A DNA stretch of 64,000 nt, taken from contig MNCI01017729.1 of assembly GCA_015680685.1 (NCBI GenBank), forward strand, positions 18,900 through 82,899. The letters are read 5' to 3'. The DNA is from Gnetum montanum (taxonomy: Eukaryota > Streptophyta > Gnetopsida > Gnetales > Gnetaceae). The position numbers and the translations under genes are program-made. This document shows, piece by piece, positions 32,937-43,960 of this stretch (position 1 is the first letter of the stretch; every line of letters begins with the position of its first letter). The notes under the pieces were generated by a model. It had not been told where the DNA came from. It saw only the letters and a program-made list of their open reading frames with translations, and made no database searches.

Positions 32937-34000
32937 GACGTCTGGAGGAATCCATGCAAAAGGCATCGACAAAGAAGTACAAAACACCATGATCGACTTG
33001 GCACCAAGCATTGTCCATTGGCCCTTAGCCAGATGTCATCGCACTGTGTTCAAAAGTACATTGGATTGAGGGAAATTTAGTTTAAGGAAAGAAGGTTATA
33101 ACTGGGGGATTAGGGATTGATCAAAGGGTGTCGTTGTTTGAACTGCGGGAGAGGAATGCTCTCATGTGAACGAGCCAATTTTTGGTCCTTGTCAATAGCC
33201 AATGTATAGCAGACTTGGAACCAAGGCATAGGAGGTGCATTCTTTGGAGAAATGGGACCCTTGTGTCATGTTTAAGGGAGCCCATTGTAAACAGCCAAAG
33301 CCACGCGATGATGTGCAACATGATCATTTGAGACATGAGTGTTTTTTCAAGACAATTGCCTTCTCGCCTAGGGCTTGTATGAGAAGAGCCAATGGTCTTT
33401 AGTCTATGATGTAAATAGGGTCATGAAGACCTTTTCCGGGCATTTTGCTCTTTGACCTTTTTTTTGTGGGTATTTTTGAAAGAGCTTGCTTTTAGTGCTG
33501 TGCTCATGTTCGAGCCCTTGTATTTGGTATCATGTATCGTATTGTGTTTTGTGTTGCAACTGCTTAGAGAATCACAATGTGCAACAGTATATCAAGAGCT
33601 TTGGGTGAGTAGGATACAATGTATCCAGGGGATGTAATTGAATAGGATAAGGGGGCATGATGGGGAATAGAGAATGTATCAAAATTTGGGAATGTACTTA
33701 TGAATGGATTGATTAATCTAATTGCATGTGTTAGGCAGAATGTGATACCCTGTTGTCATGATGAAGTACATCTATGCACAAACGCCTCAGGCATGTCATC
33801 CTAGAAACACAACTCCAAGGGGACAAGACAAACACAAATGATTTAGTTAGCTAAACACTTTAAACTTGAATGTAGCTGATGGAATGGAGCCATCATGTGG
33901 AGTTTCAAGGAAAACAGAATTTTGAACAACATCAGTTTTATCAAGGTCTATGTGACAAATCATGCGGTAGGTTTTTGGTGAGCACATATAGCTGATAGTG
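32937..34000. other. Element E tail between integrase and polypurine tract
   Basis: No gene. 33190-33910 is shared with element B (7860-8560), for example AGCCAAAGCCACGCGATGA and CAACTCCAAG. Confidence 0.6.
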
Positions 34001-35469
34001 TTATTTTGGTGACAAGTCATTATTTTGGCTTTCATTGAGGAGGCTAGAGAGCGTTATCCACAACAATTGAACCTGTAATTCCAAAGGTAACATAGCTTCA
34101 AACCCGTATACGAGGCTATATTGTGTTTTACCTGTGGACGTTCGATGCATTGTTTGGTATGCCCATAATGCGTAGGTTAATTGCTCGTGCCATTGTCTCT
34201 TACTCTGATTCAACATCTTTTTGAGCACCATGATGACCATTTTGTTCATAGACTCCACTTGGCCATTGCTCTGTGGGTAATATGGTGATGAGAATGAGTG
34301 TTTAATACCTAGGCTTTCACAAAGCTTTTAGTATCCGTACTGCTGAACTGTGGCCCATTATCGGTAACTATGGTCATCGAGATACCAAAATGGGTCATGA
34401 TGTTTTCTAATATGAAATTGAAAACATATTTAGATGTGGTTTTTCTAAGGGGAATAACTTCTACCCATTTTGTGAAATATTCGGTTGCGGTGATGATGAA
34501 GCTATGTCCTGCCGAAGATGGTAATGTTATCGGCCCAATGATGTCTAATCCCCATATTTGGAATGGCCATGTGATTTGTGTAGTATGCAACACATTAGGT
34601 GATACATGTATTAGGTTACTGTGCCTTTGGAAAATGTTAAATTTCCTGACCCTTGAGAAGCAATCGTACTCCATGTGTGGCAAGTAGTAGCCGAAATGTC
34701 TAATTTTCATTGCCATTGCTCTGGGTGCTATATGCCCTCCGCAAAGTCCTTCGTGAACCTGTTCCACGATTGTTTGATCATTGATGCTATTAATGCACAC
34801 TAATAGAATGCCTTCATAGGATCTATGACATAATGTGTCTCCTATTAATGCATATTGCCGAGAGCATTTTCGCACCGCATCTTTTTGAGAACTCATCAAA
34901 TGTTGTAGCGGTTCACCTTGTAGAAGGTACTCTTTTATGTCATCATACCATACTATTGCTTGTGTAGTGCCGAAAAATGCTATGGGTATTTCGTCAAGAG
35001 CGTCAGTTATAGGTTTGGCATAATTTTTTATAGAACTAGGCAACACATGGAACATCTCAGGTGTCATGTTTAAGACTAGTGTAGCAAGTGCATCGATGAT
35101 GGTATTTTCGTTCCTAGGAACATGTTGCACATCTACATGGATCAATTGTTTGAGCAAGTGTTTAGTCAGGTCATAGTATGGTTGCAAATGTGAAGCCTTA
35201 CATGTGTAAACCTCTGTGACTTGATTGATTACTAACTGTGAGTCACCTCGAACTATGAGACGTGTGATTCCTAAAGTTAGTGCTGCTATAAGACCTCTAA
35301 GAAGACTTTCATACTCTGCCATGTTGTTGGCATAAGGGAAGGTTAGTCGATAGGAATAGGGTCAAATTTCTCCATAGGGATATGTTATGATGGCTACAAC
35401 ACTTCCTCCTCAGGAATTTGAAGCTCCATTGAAGTAAAGGATTGCATCATAGTTATCAGGCATGGTGTT
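34001..35469 (-). pseudogene. Element E second RNase H and integrase
   Basis: Begins with YFNGASNS, then AEYESLLRGLIAALTLG and GDSQLVINQV, a plant-type RNase H that Tat elements carry in addition to the usual one. Integrase follows: HEGLCGGHIAP for the two zinc-binding His, but the two Cys are Phe (RKFNIFQRHS), so the zinc finger is lost. The DDE core is visible: GLDIIGPI, TDNGPQFSS and NGQVESMNK. The frame is open for 337 codons (35322-34309) and resumes in another frame to 34001. Integrase would insert the cDNA, giving the 5-bp duplication seen for E. Confidence 0.88.
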
Positions 35470-37183
35470 GATGTTGTTAACACTCTCATCAGGGAATTCA
35501 GGATTGATTGTCCCCTGATCTTGTGTTGGTGAAGCAGTCAATTGATTGACTACTGCTTGACCTTTAGTGGAGGATTGAGCTGCGTAGTGTAGGTCAAACT
35601 CAGCGATCATCGCTTTCCATCTAGCTATCCTACTTGATTCATAGATGTTGTTAGTGATAGCTCGAAGCACATTATCTTTGCAAGTGATATAGACTTGGTT
35701 ATGGAAGAGATAATGTCACCACTTCTTCAAGGAAAAGAACAAGGCAAGACATGATCTCTCCACATCATTGTATCATTGTTTGTAAGCAATTAAGGCATGG
35801 CTTAAATAGTAAACAGGGATCTCGATTCCATTTGCTCGTTTTTGGCAAAGCATGGATGCAATAGATGAATCGGATGTTGCAAGGTAGATGTAAAAAGGTT
35901 TATCACTTTGTAGGGGATGAACTGTTGGCAGTTGAACCAGCTCCATTTTTATGTTTTCAAATTCTTCTTGGCACTATTGAGTCCATTGGAAATGCACATT
36001 CTTTCGTAGTAAATGCTGCATGAGTTTCAACTTATCTGTCAGTTTTGCGATAAAGCGTCTGATGAATTGCAGTCTACCTTGCAAACCACGTAATTCAGTA
36101 AGGTTCCTAGGTGGTTGCATACTAGTTATTGCTTTAACCTTATCGGGGTCTACTCATATCCTTATTTTAGAGACTATGAAGTCAAGCATTTTGCCTGTTT
36201 TAACTCCAAAGACACATTTCTTTGGGTTAAGTCTGAGGTCGTGTTTGAGACAACGTTTGAGCACTAAGTTTAGATCCTTTACATGTTGCTTGGTTGTTTT
36301 AGACTTGACCACGATGTCATCTACATAATCGTTGAGAAAATCAAGCATGTAATCACTAAATATGTATGTCATTGCTCATTGATACGTAGCACCTGCATTT
36401 TTAAGACTGAATGACATCATTATGTAACAAAATGTGCCCCAAGGCGTTGTGAAGGTTATCCTGAGTTGGTGTTCTAGGTTGATCCTAATTTGGTTGTATC
36501 CCGAGAATCCATCCATAAAGGATAACAGTGCATGCCCAGCAGTTGAGTCAATAAGTTGATTGATACTAGGTAGCAGGAAATCATCCTTTATAGTGGCTAT
36601 GTTGATATCATGAAAATTGATGCATATACGGATGCTACCATTTTTCTTAGGGACAACAACAATGTTAGATACCTAGTTTGCATAGTCAATAGCTCGAATA
36701 AAACTGGCTTGGTAAAGCTTCGTGATTTCATTATGAATTTCCAACGCTACCTCAAGTTTAACTTTTCGTGCCTTTTGCTTTACTAGTTTTTTAATTAAGG
36801 ATAATGTTGTGTTGTACGATTCAAGGATCCAACCCTGACATGTCAGTATATGACCATGAAAATCTTTTGATATTGTCTTTCAGTACTTGAGTAATGTCAT
36901 TAGCAAGTTAAGGATTTAATAGGGCACTTAGTTTTAGTGTTCTAGTTTCGTCATTGGTCGTCATAATGGGGACTTCAATGAGAGGATCTTCAGTGATGTT
37001 GTTAGCCTCTAGGTCTAAAGTTTTAGTGATACCCTCAGGGTAGTTTGATGTTTCTTGAGTGGATGCCATGAAATTAGCATAAGTAGATGAGTCTAGATCT
37101 AAGGATTCTAGATTAATTTCTCTTTTTATGGCCCCATGTGGTCCATTGATAGACAACATTGAAAAGAGGTTCTTGCTATCCAT
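35470..37183 (-). pseudogene. Element E reverse transcriptase and first RNase H
   Basis: Starts near MDSKNLFSMLSINGPHG at 37183, with DLEANNITEDPLIEVP shared with element C. RT motifs in order: VVPKKNGSIRICIN, LLSFMDGFSGYNQI, TPWGTFCYIMM, and YVDDIVVKSK at about 36327 with both catalytic Asp intact. The connection segment DPDKVKAI and LRGLQGRLQFIRRFI follow. The first RNase H shows KPFYIYLATSDSS and PVYYLSHAL (35930-35700). A stop (36908) and a frameshift near 36830 separate the leader from RT. In Tat elements this polyprotein is made with Gag; here it is separated from protease by the antisense gene, so an unusual expression route would be needed. Confidence 0.88.
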
Positions 37184-37639
37184 GTGCTTGCTCCTGCCAA
37201 TTTAAACCAGGAGCAATGTGAGCAAGATTCTTTGACGAGGGACTTGCTATATAAACTAGCTTTGTGTGATTAATTCATGTCTTGATGCAAGTATAATGGT
37301 AGTTTAATGTCATACCTGGACCACATGGCAGTTTTAGGCCATACCGGGCCATGCATGGCATTCATGTTTTGTGTAAATAATAGTGTTATAATTTTTCATG
37401 GTTTCATAGATTTTCGGTCCTCATGCTTTTTTTTGTTTATGCCTTACCTCATAAGAAATAACATGCATAAAAATAAAAAGAAAACTATTCTGAGAACATG
37501 AAAATGGAAACAAAGTGAATAATAATAAAAAAAGGCACAACAACATAAAATAAATAAAAAAGAAAATAAAGAAAGTGGAATAAATTGAATCAGGTGTGCA
37601 AAAGGAATTTTAAAGTGCATAGCATAAGTTAGTGTTGGT
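37184..37639. other. Spacer between RT and repeats, element E
   Basis: No gene. GTTTAATGTCATACCTGGACC and TTTTAGGCCATACCGGGCC at 37300-37350 resemble the repeats beside protease in A, B and E. 37440-37600 is A-rich. Confidence 0.5.
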
Positions 37640-37755
37640 AGCGTGAGCAAGTAGGTGTGTAGAGTAGCGTGAGTTACAGGGCATGCAGGGCAGCGTGAGC
37701 TATAGGGCGTGCAGGGCAGCGTGAGCTACAGGGTGTGCAGGGTAGCGTGAGCAAA
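37640..37755. repeat. 28-bp GCGTG-core repeats upstream of the antisense gene
   Basis: About three to four copies of AGCGTGAGCTACAGGGCGTG-type units, with GCGTG/GCATG variation. Confidence 0.8.
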
Positions 37756-38098
37756 ATTAAGGGCAAAGGGAGGCAAGACCAATGAGGTGCTGGGAAGAAG
37801 CAAGCAAGCTTGGTGTTTGTAGAGGAGAGTGAAGAACTGCTTTGATGCCTTTCTCAACCTAGGGTTTCATCATGGGCAGGGACCCTACGCAGGTATGTTT
37901 TCTTTAGTTCTTGTTTTTGACGTTGTTCTATCGTAGCATGAGTGCAGCGTGAGCCATTAGGGCTGCCACTTTTGCTACGGTTTTGAAGTGAAAATTTTGC
38001 TAGATTTTGGGTTTTACCAGCATGATCTTTTATCATGAATTTTTGCCGCATTCTGTAATAAATTTTGGATATCTGGGACGTCATTGGGGTTTTAAGAT

Positions 38099-38262
38099 TT
38101 TCTATTTTTTTGTTGCTATTTTCAGGCAACAACGTAAGATTTGCTATTTTTTGTTGCTATTTTCGGGCAACAACGTAAGATTTTCTATTTTTTGTTGCTA
38201 TTTTTGGGCAATAGCGTAAGATTTGCTATTTTTTATTGCTGTTTTCAGGCAACAACGTAAGT
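38099..38262. repeat. Four 41-bp hairpin-forming repeats
   Basis: Units contain TTTTTTGTTGC, a 9-base loop, then GCAACAACGTAAG. Each could fold with a 7-bp stem TTGTTGC/GCAACAA; the third unit has one change in the stem. Located 450-600 bp upstream of the antisense gene. Confidence 0.88.
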
Positions 38263-38343
38263 ATGGGTAGTGTGAGTAATGGCCAAGGCACGCCTAGTGT
38301 GAGTAGTAGCTTGGGGCAGAGTTAGCATGAGTGTCTGGGAGGG

Positions 38344-38490
38344 ACAGGGCATGAACGCCCAGAGAAAATAGTAAATTTTGTGCCTAGGCATGAATGCCCC
38401 AGAGAAAACTGATTTTGGCCTAGGCGTGAGCACCCTAGAGAAAATTGATTTTGGCCTGGGCGTGAGCACCCCAAAGAAAACTATAAATTT
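38344..38490. repeat. 36-bp tandem repeats
   Basis: About four copies of GCGTGAGCACCCTAGAGAAA followed by a TTGATTTTGGCCTAG segment. Last repeat block before the antisense gene; a promoter role is possible but not shown. Confidence 0.8.
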
Positions 38491-38700
38491 TTGGTGCTGG
38501 AGCTACTTCCTAGCGTTAGCTGATTCTGTAGCGTGAGTTGTCTCGCAGTGTGCACTACAGGGGAGGTTGAAGGGTTATTCAGGATTGCATGAGTTATGGA
38601 ATGCTCATTACTTACTATTGCTATGTTTCTTGGAACAAACGATTTAAATGCTTTTCCTACGAATGTTGGTTTCATGTTGCTTGTAATGAACTATTGTCTA

Positions 38701-41700
38701 ATGGATCTCAATGTTCCCCAGCGAGCGTCAAATACACCAAATGAATACTAGTGTTCTTGTCTCATGGGGTGATTTTTATCTGTTGAATATTATTTACTTG
38801 TTGGGTTTATATATTTGCCTTATTTTATTTTATTTTTAATTTATATGTTTTACATATTTTAATTTACTTACCTAAGGTTCTGGCTCTATGCAGGGGATTT
38901 AAGCCTTTTCTCCTTGTGGTCGAACTTGTTGGTGTGCTATCTTGGTTTAGCCATTTGAAACTGAACATGCCTAGTTATGACATGCGGATCGGGCTTCATG
39001 TAATATGGTTTCGTCCAAATGTTGGTGCATTTTTATCATTCATTTTGTAGCATTTCAACGTTGTCATATGGTCTCACTTGAGTGAACGGTTGACTCGTGA
39101 TATTGTTAAGACCATGTTGCCTGGCTCAACATGAGGCATGCTAGCCTTCATTGTTGACATAGACGAGGGACCATATATAGTTGAGGGAGGTGCTCCCAAA
39201 GGTCCTAGATCTACACGTCCTTTGACTCGTGTGTGGAGATTACCATCTTGCAGCCATTACAATAGTAGTAGCACACTTTTTCTAGCTTTCCGTGTGCATA
39301 TGTTGTTCTAAAATCCTCCTGGAACAATGTACAGAGTGGACAGGTATGCTCTTTTATACTTGTCTTAGCTTTGGTTCGTTTAACATTATATCATTGTTTA
39401 CGTATGAATACTTTTTCTTTCGCAGGCCCCATTTTTCTGAGCATGGATTACATGAGGATGATAGCAGGCTTACCTTAGTGTGCACAGCCTTGGGGGTGTT
39501 CATGATGGATCCCACTATTCATGCTACGGTGCTAGATTAGACCAAGGGTGCTATTGTCAATTATCCTAGGTAATTCTCTAGGGCCTTTGAATGTTGTCAA
39601 GTTCGTGGTTGGCTGCATGAGGATTGGTCTCCTGATGGGCCCATTTTTCCTCAAATGGTTGATCTTGCACCAAATGTACCTACTCCATTTGCTAATGGTA
39701 AATGATTGTGTTCCAGGCTTCGTTTTCATCTTTGTTACATCATTGCTTATCATACTCTTAATTTTTTTTGCTCAATGTCTCTTTTGTCTTTTCTATAGTG
39801 GCCGTTTCCCCTGATGGGGTTACCATCATATCTGGGTGCATTGAGGCCACTATCTTTATGAATTTTGGAGAGACAAGAATCACAATGGTGGCTGCACATG
39901 AAGGCACTTAAACAAATCATCAGCCATCTTACTAATGCGGGCTTGATGGACCTATTTAGTCCCTTGAATCGTAATGTTCCCATGACTGAAATGGTTTCCA
40001 TCGTTGACTCTTTTAACAATGATGTCTCCTATTTTACTACACGAGTTTGGGGAGTTGAGGTGTCTTTCCACCTAATTGCTGAATTCTTTTCTGATCTTTT
40101 TGATGTACCAGTGGATGGTGCTAAGGTGGCGGTAGATAGAAAAACTAAAGAAGGTTGCATGATCAAGGAACTTGAAGACTAGCTAGGTGTACCACTGGGT
40201 CCTAGCGGTTTTGCCATGCAAGCTGATACTTGCTCAATGGAGGTAAATTTTCTGTACCTACTCTTTAGAGCACGAGCGTTCCCTAAGTCTCTTTCTCAAG
40301 TAAGAAGTATTGGGGTTGAGTCTGCACGTGTTATGCGCTCAGTCTTGGAGACTAGTATGTGCTACAATTGGGCACAGTTCCTTGGATTAGGTCTCTGTGG
40401 AGAGATCATCAGGCTACATTCCAATGTTGATGCTAAATCCCACTTTACCTTTGCCTTTTTCGTGGGCTATCTTTATAGGTTTGCTGAGTTCTTAGTGGTC
40501 TATGGAGATAACCATTATGTGTTAAGGGATCGTTCATAGTTTTCTCACCCCTGGATTTGTCATCTATTTAGCACTACTAGATCCAAGGATCCACCTGAAG
40601 GCATCAAAGAATCAGTCTCCATCACAACAGGGTGTGCAGCTAGTCATTCCCACCATTCGCACGATAGCTTGGGATTGGACCCACCTAAATTGCACACAAC
40701 TATTAGGAGAGTTGAGCGCTTGGTTCAGGAGACCATTGGGAAGGCCAAGGCTAAGGTGAGAAGGGCTAAGTGTTCAAGGGAACATGTTACGGAGGTGAGA
40801 CCGCCGAGAGCGAAGAGGATCCGATTTATTTTTCCAAGAGCGGGTAAGTATTTTTGCTTTAAGTGTTTTTATCACCTCTTGAATTTATTTGCTTACTTAA
40901 ATGTGCATAACTATTATGCCATGCTAACCTTAGATTTATTGATGCTAACAGAGGGTACCCCCGAGAGGGAAAGGGATGAATTAGCTCCAATGGATGAGCC
41001 TAAAATGGTTATCACTGGGCTATTTGAAGAGGAGGAAATGAGAGAAGAAGTAACAGAGGATATTCCCATCTTACAAGAAGAGGATGAAATAGATGCCATG
41101 GGAGTAACACTTGCTGAGGCTTTAGATGCCCTTAAGCATTCAAGCAAGGAGAGAGGTGTTTTTGACAATTTCTTTGATGGGTCTCTACACCTTGGTGATC
41201 CGCCTAAGCTAACCAGCAAAGGGATTCTTGGTATGTTTTGTTAGTTTGATCCACATTTCATAATTCTTAGCTTTGTACATTGTTTTGATTATCATGACTT
41301 TTCCTAACACTAGACATGGATGCTGAAGTGCCTAAAGCACATGCATCTCAGGTGAATGTGTCAAAGTTACAGGCCCTGGTTGAGGTGCATTCCCATGTAG
41401 ATTCAACATCTACTGGTCAATTGAGGCCGTGGCCTAAAATTCCCAGTAAAGAGAAATTTGTTACAGGCATCGTCAATGATGTTGTTGCTCGTCTGCAGCA
41501 AACTCATCCTGAATTAGGTGTGTGCTTTATACCAAGTGCCTAAGCTCATTGTGCTTTTGCATCTATTGGCGATCTCTATTAGCTCATAAGCGTGGTGTTT
41601 GTACTTGTAGGTGCAAAGCTTCAATGGAGTCCTTCCGAGGCCATCCATATTGATGTTCTCCTTGAACTACCTAAAGATATTGAGCAGATCCCGAGGGGGA

Positions 41701-42573
41701 TTTATGATGCAGTTTCGAGTTGTGTTGTTCACAGTGCCAAGTCTCTCTGGACCTGCAGGCACTTAATTGAACACTTATGGCATGAAGTTCAATCATTGAA
41801 ATAAAATTTGGAAAAGGTAACAGAGGAGAGGAATGACTTGTAAGCCCATTATGATTTTGCCTTTGCTAGATTGGCTGGTGATAGTACCTGGCACACAACA
41901 GAGATCACCTATGCACATTAGTGGATAGTCTTGAATAGTAAGGTGTAGGCAACTTGGGATCTGGCCGAATAGAGGGCCCAGATGGATTTATTGAATAAAA
42001 AGTGCCGTGACTAGAAGTCCTTTGCATCCAAAGTACATAAATAGGGCTAGAACAAGAAAGATCATAAGCACTAATACAAAAAATGGTTGAAGGAGGAATC
42101 AGTTGAACATCGCCGGATGGAGATGTTCATTGCGCTCCTCTTATGACAAGTTCGTTGAGTGTATGGAAATGGAGGGGTCTTTTGAGAGATCCATTACCAC
42201 TGACTCTAGGGAAGCTTCAACAAGCATGTTCTCTCTTGAGCGTCCTTCCTGGACTTCAGTGGACAAGGATAAAAGCTTAGCCAATGTTGACCTTGGTCTT
42301 GAGGAAGAATGGGCATGTGTGCCCAAAGAAGAGATTCTATGGTGCTTGGAAGCTAATCTCAGGCCTTCCTCACCTGAGTGTTTTAATCTTGTATCGTTTT
42401 ATTGCCCTTAGTCATCATTTTTTTTGTGTTTTTCATTTTTAATCTATTTGTTTATGTTTACTTGTTTTGTCGTTTTTTTCTTTTTCTAATAGGGGCATGG
42501 TGGTGGTGAGGCTGGCCCCAAAAGAATGGGAGCTGGTGATGCAGAGGAGTTTGGGGACCAGCCTCCCTCCTAA
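38701..42573 (+). pseudogene. Antisense eight-exon gene of element E (FCP1-like plus transposon-type domain)
   Basis: Exons: 38701-~38768, 38894-39342, 39425-~39691, ~39800-40843, 40952-41230, 41314-41517, 41611-~42378, 42493-42573; introns have GT donors and AG acceptors at positions matching the copy in element A. Exon 2: FLLVVELVGVL, FNVVIWSH, YNSSSTLF and NPP suggest an FCP1/NIF fold lacking the acidic catalytic motif. Exon 4: SMEVNFLYLLFRARAFPKSL and VWGVEVSFHLIAEFFSDLF, resembling plant transposon-associated proteins. Exon 5 is acidic and ends in LDALKHSS and FFDGSLHLGD. Exon 7 is charged and helix-prone, with about nine stops that could each come from CAG, CAA or TGG, and one frameshift near 42140. 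Ends FGDQPPS. It is antisense to the element RNA, between protease and RT. Function unknown. Confidence 0.65.
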
Positions 42574-43101
42574 TACTAATGCATAATTTGGCTTGTTAGT
42601 CTTGTCAATCTTTTTTTAGTTTTTTGGCTAGTTTTGTTGTTTTTGGAATGTATGAGAATAGATATAACATGATCATGGTGTAATATGTCATCATCCTATT
42701 GGCATGTTAACACTCCATATATTTATATATTTTGTTTTGTTTTTTCAAGTTTATTTGTGAATGTAAATGTAAACTGGAATCGTAACTGGTAAACATAAGA
42801 TAAACGGAAATAGTAATTTGCAAAATGTAAACAATAATGACGTAGCGAGATTTTGGTAAACTGGTAATGTATTGTGCTCTAGTTTAAGGCCATTTCGGGC
42901 TAGGCGCATTAGTTTAAAGTCATGATGGACTATTGCATCTCTGTCAAAGAAAAGGAGAAGACTGTAGTTGTTTCAGTGAATTTAAAAGAACCAACAGTTT
43001 CTGACCATGGCTAGTTTAACATCATTGCGAATGTTTGGTAGTTTAAGGTCATTCCAGACGTGTGATGGTTTGTCTTAGTTTTTGATCTATTTCTTTAATT
43101 T
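42574..43101. other. Spacer between antisense gene and protease, element E
   Basis: No gene. Carries TTTAAGGCCATTTCGGGC (42885) and TTTAAAGTCATGATGG (42914), shared with element A. Confidence 0.55.
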
Positions 43102-43960
43102 TCATAATTTTCTTTGAAGGGTGGGATGTGTAGGTATGATCTTGTACTCACCATCCCCCTCGCTGGATACGTCAAAGGGTAGTTCTAACCAAGAGACATC
43201 TGCGGGAATGGCTCCTATGTCTGCATCTTTTGATGCTTCCTCTATTTTAGGAAGGTCGCAGGTTGTAGATTGACCAATGTCTAGGGTTTCACTGGTGGTG
43301 TCTTTCTTAGGTTTAGAGAGAGTTCAACCTCTGACCCTTGGTTCGTTCCTATGTGTGAGGAAGTAAGTGAGGTTGTCGCATCCTCGTGTATGAAGATTTC
43401 ACCACCTTCATACGGTAGATGAATTTCTTGATGGATCGGTGAGGATACAGATTTTAGTTAAGCTAACCAAGGCCATCCCAAAATTAGATTGAACCCCGGC
43501 ATCTCATCCACAACTACGAATTCAGCTGATGTGGGGAACTGGTCCCCTGCTATGAAATCCAAGGTAACTATGCCTTTTACCACGACACGAGAACCACTGA
43601 AAGATTTCAAGAATGATGTTGTTGTTGGTTGTATTTGTTCTGTGAGGCCCAGTCTTTGAATGATAGGGAGAGGTATTACATTTGTTTCTCCATCATCAAC
43701 ATGTACCCTATGTATCTTAAATTGGTTGACTTGTATGGTTATAAACATGGAGGCGGTAGTAACCTCTCCCATTTTTTCGTCTCGTTTAATGTCATTGGCA
43801 TGAAATCCTAGAGATGTGGACCTTGATTTTTGATGTGGAGACAATACGGTGTAAATAGATGGTTCACTCATAGGAAGGTCTTCACTAGCAGGGATTGAAG
43901 TCAACATACGCACTAGAGCTTCCCGATGTACCAAGGAGGTCATTACTAGGTCATATAGGC
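43102..43960 (-). pseudogene. Element E retropepsin region
   Basis: EKMGEVTTASMFITIQVN leads into VHVDDGETNV (Asp-Gly pair present, one codon shorter than in A and B) and GFNLILGWPWLA. The tail ends LPFDV, EGDGEYKIIP and a stop at 43102. A stop and frameshift near 43455 break the C-terminal half. Confidence 0.78.
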
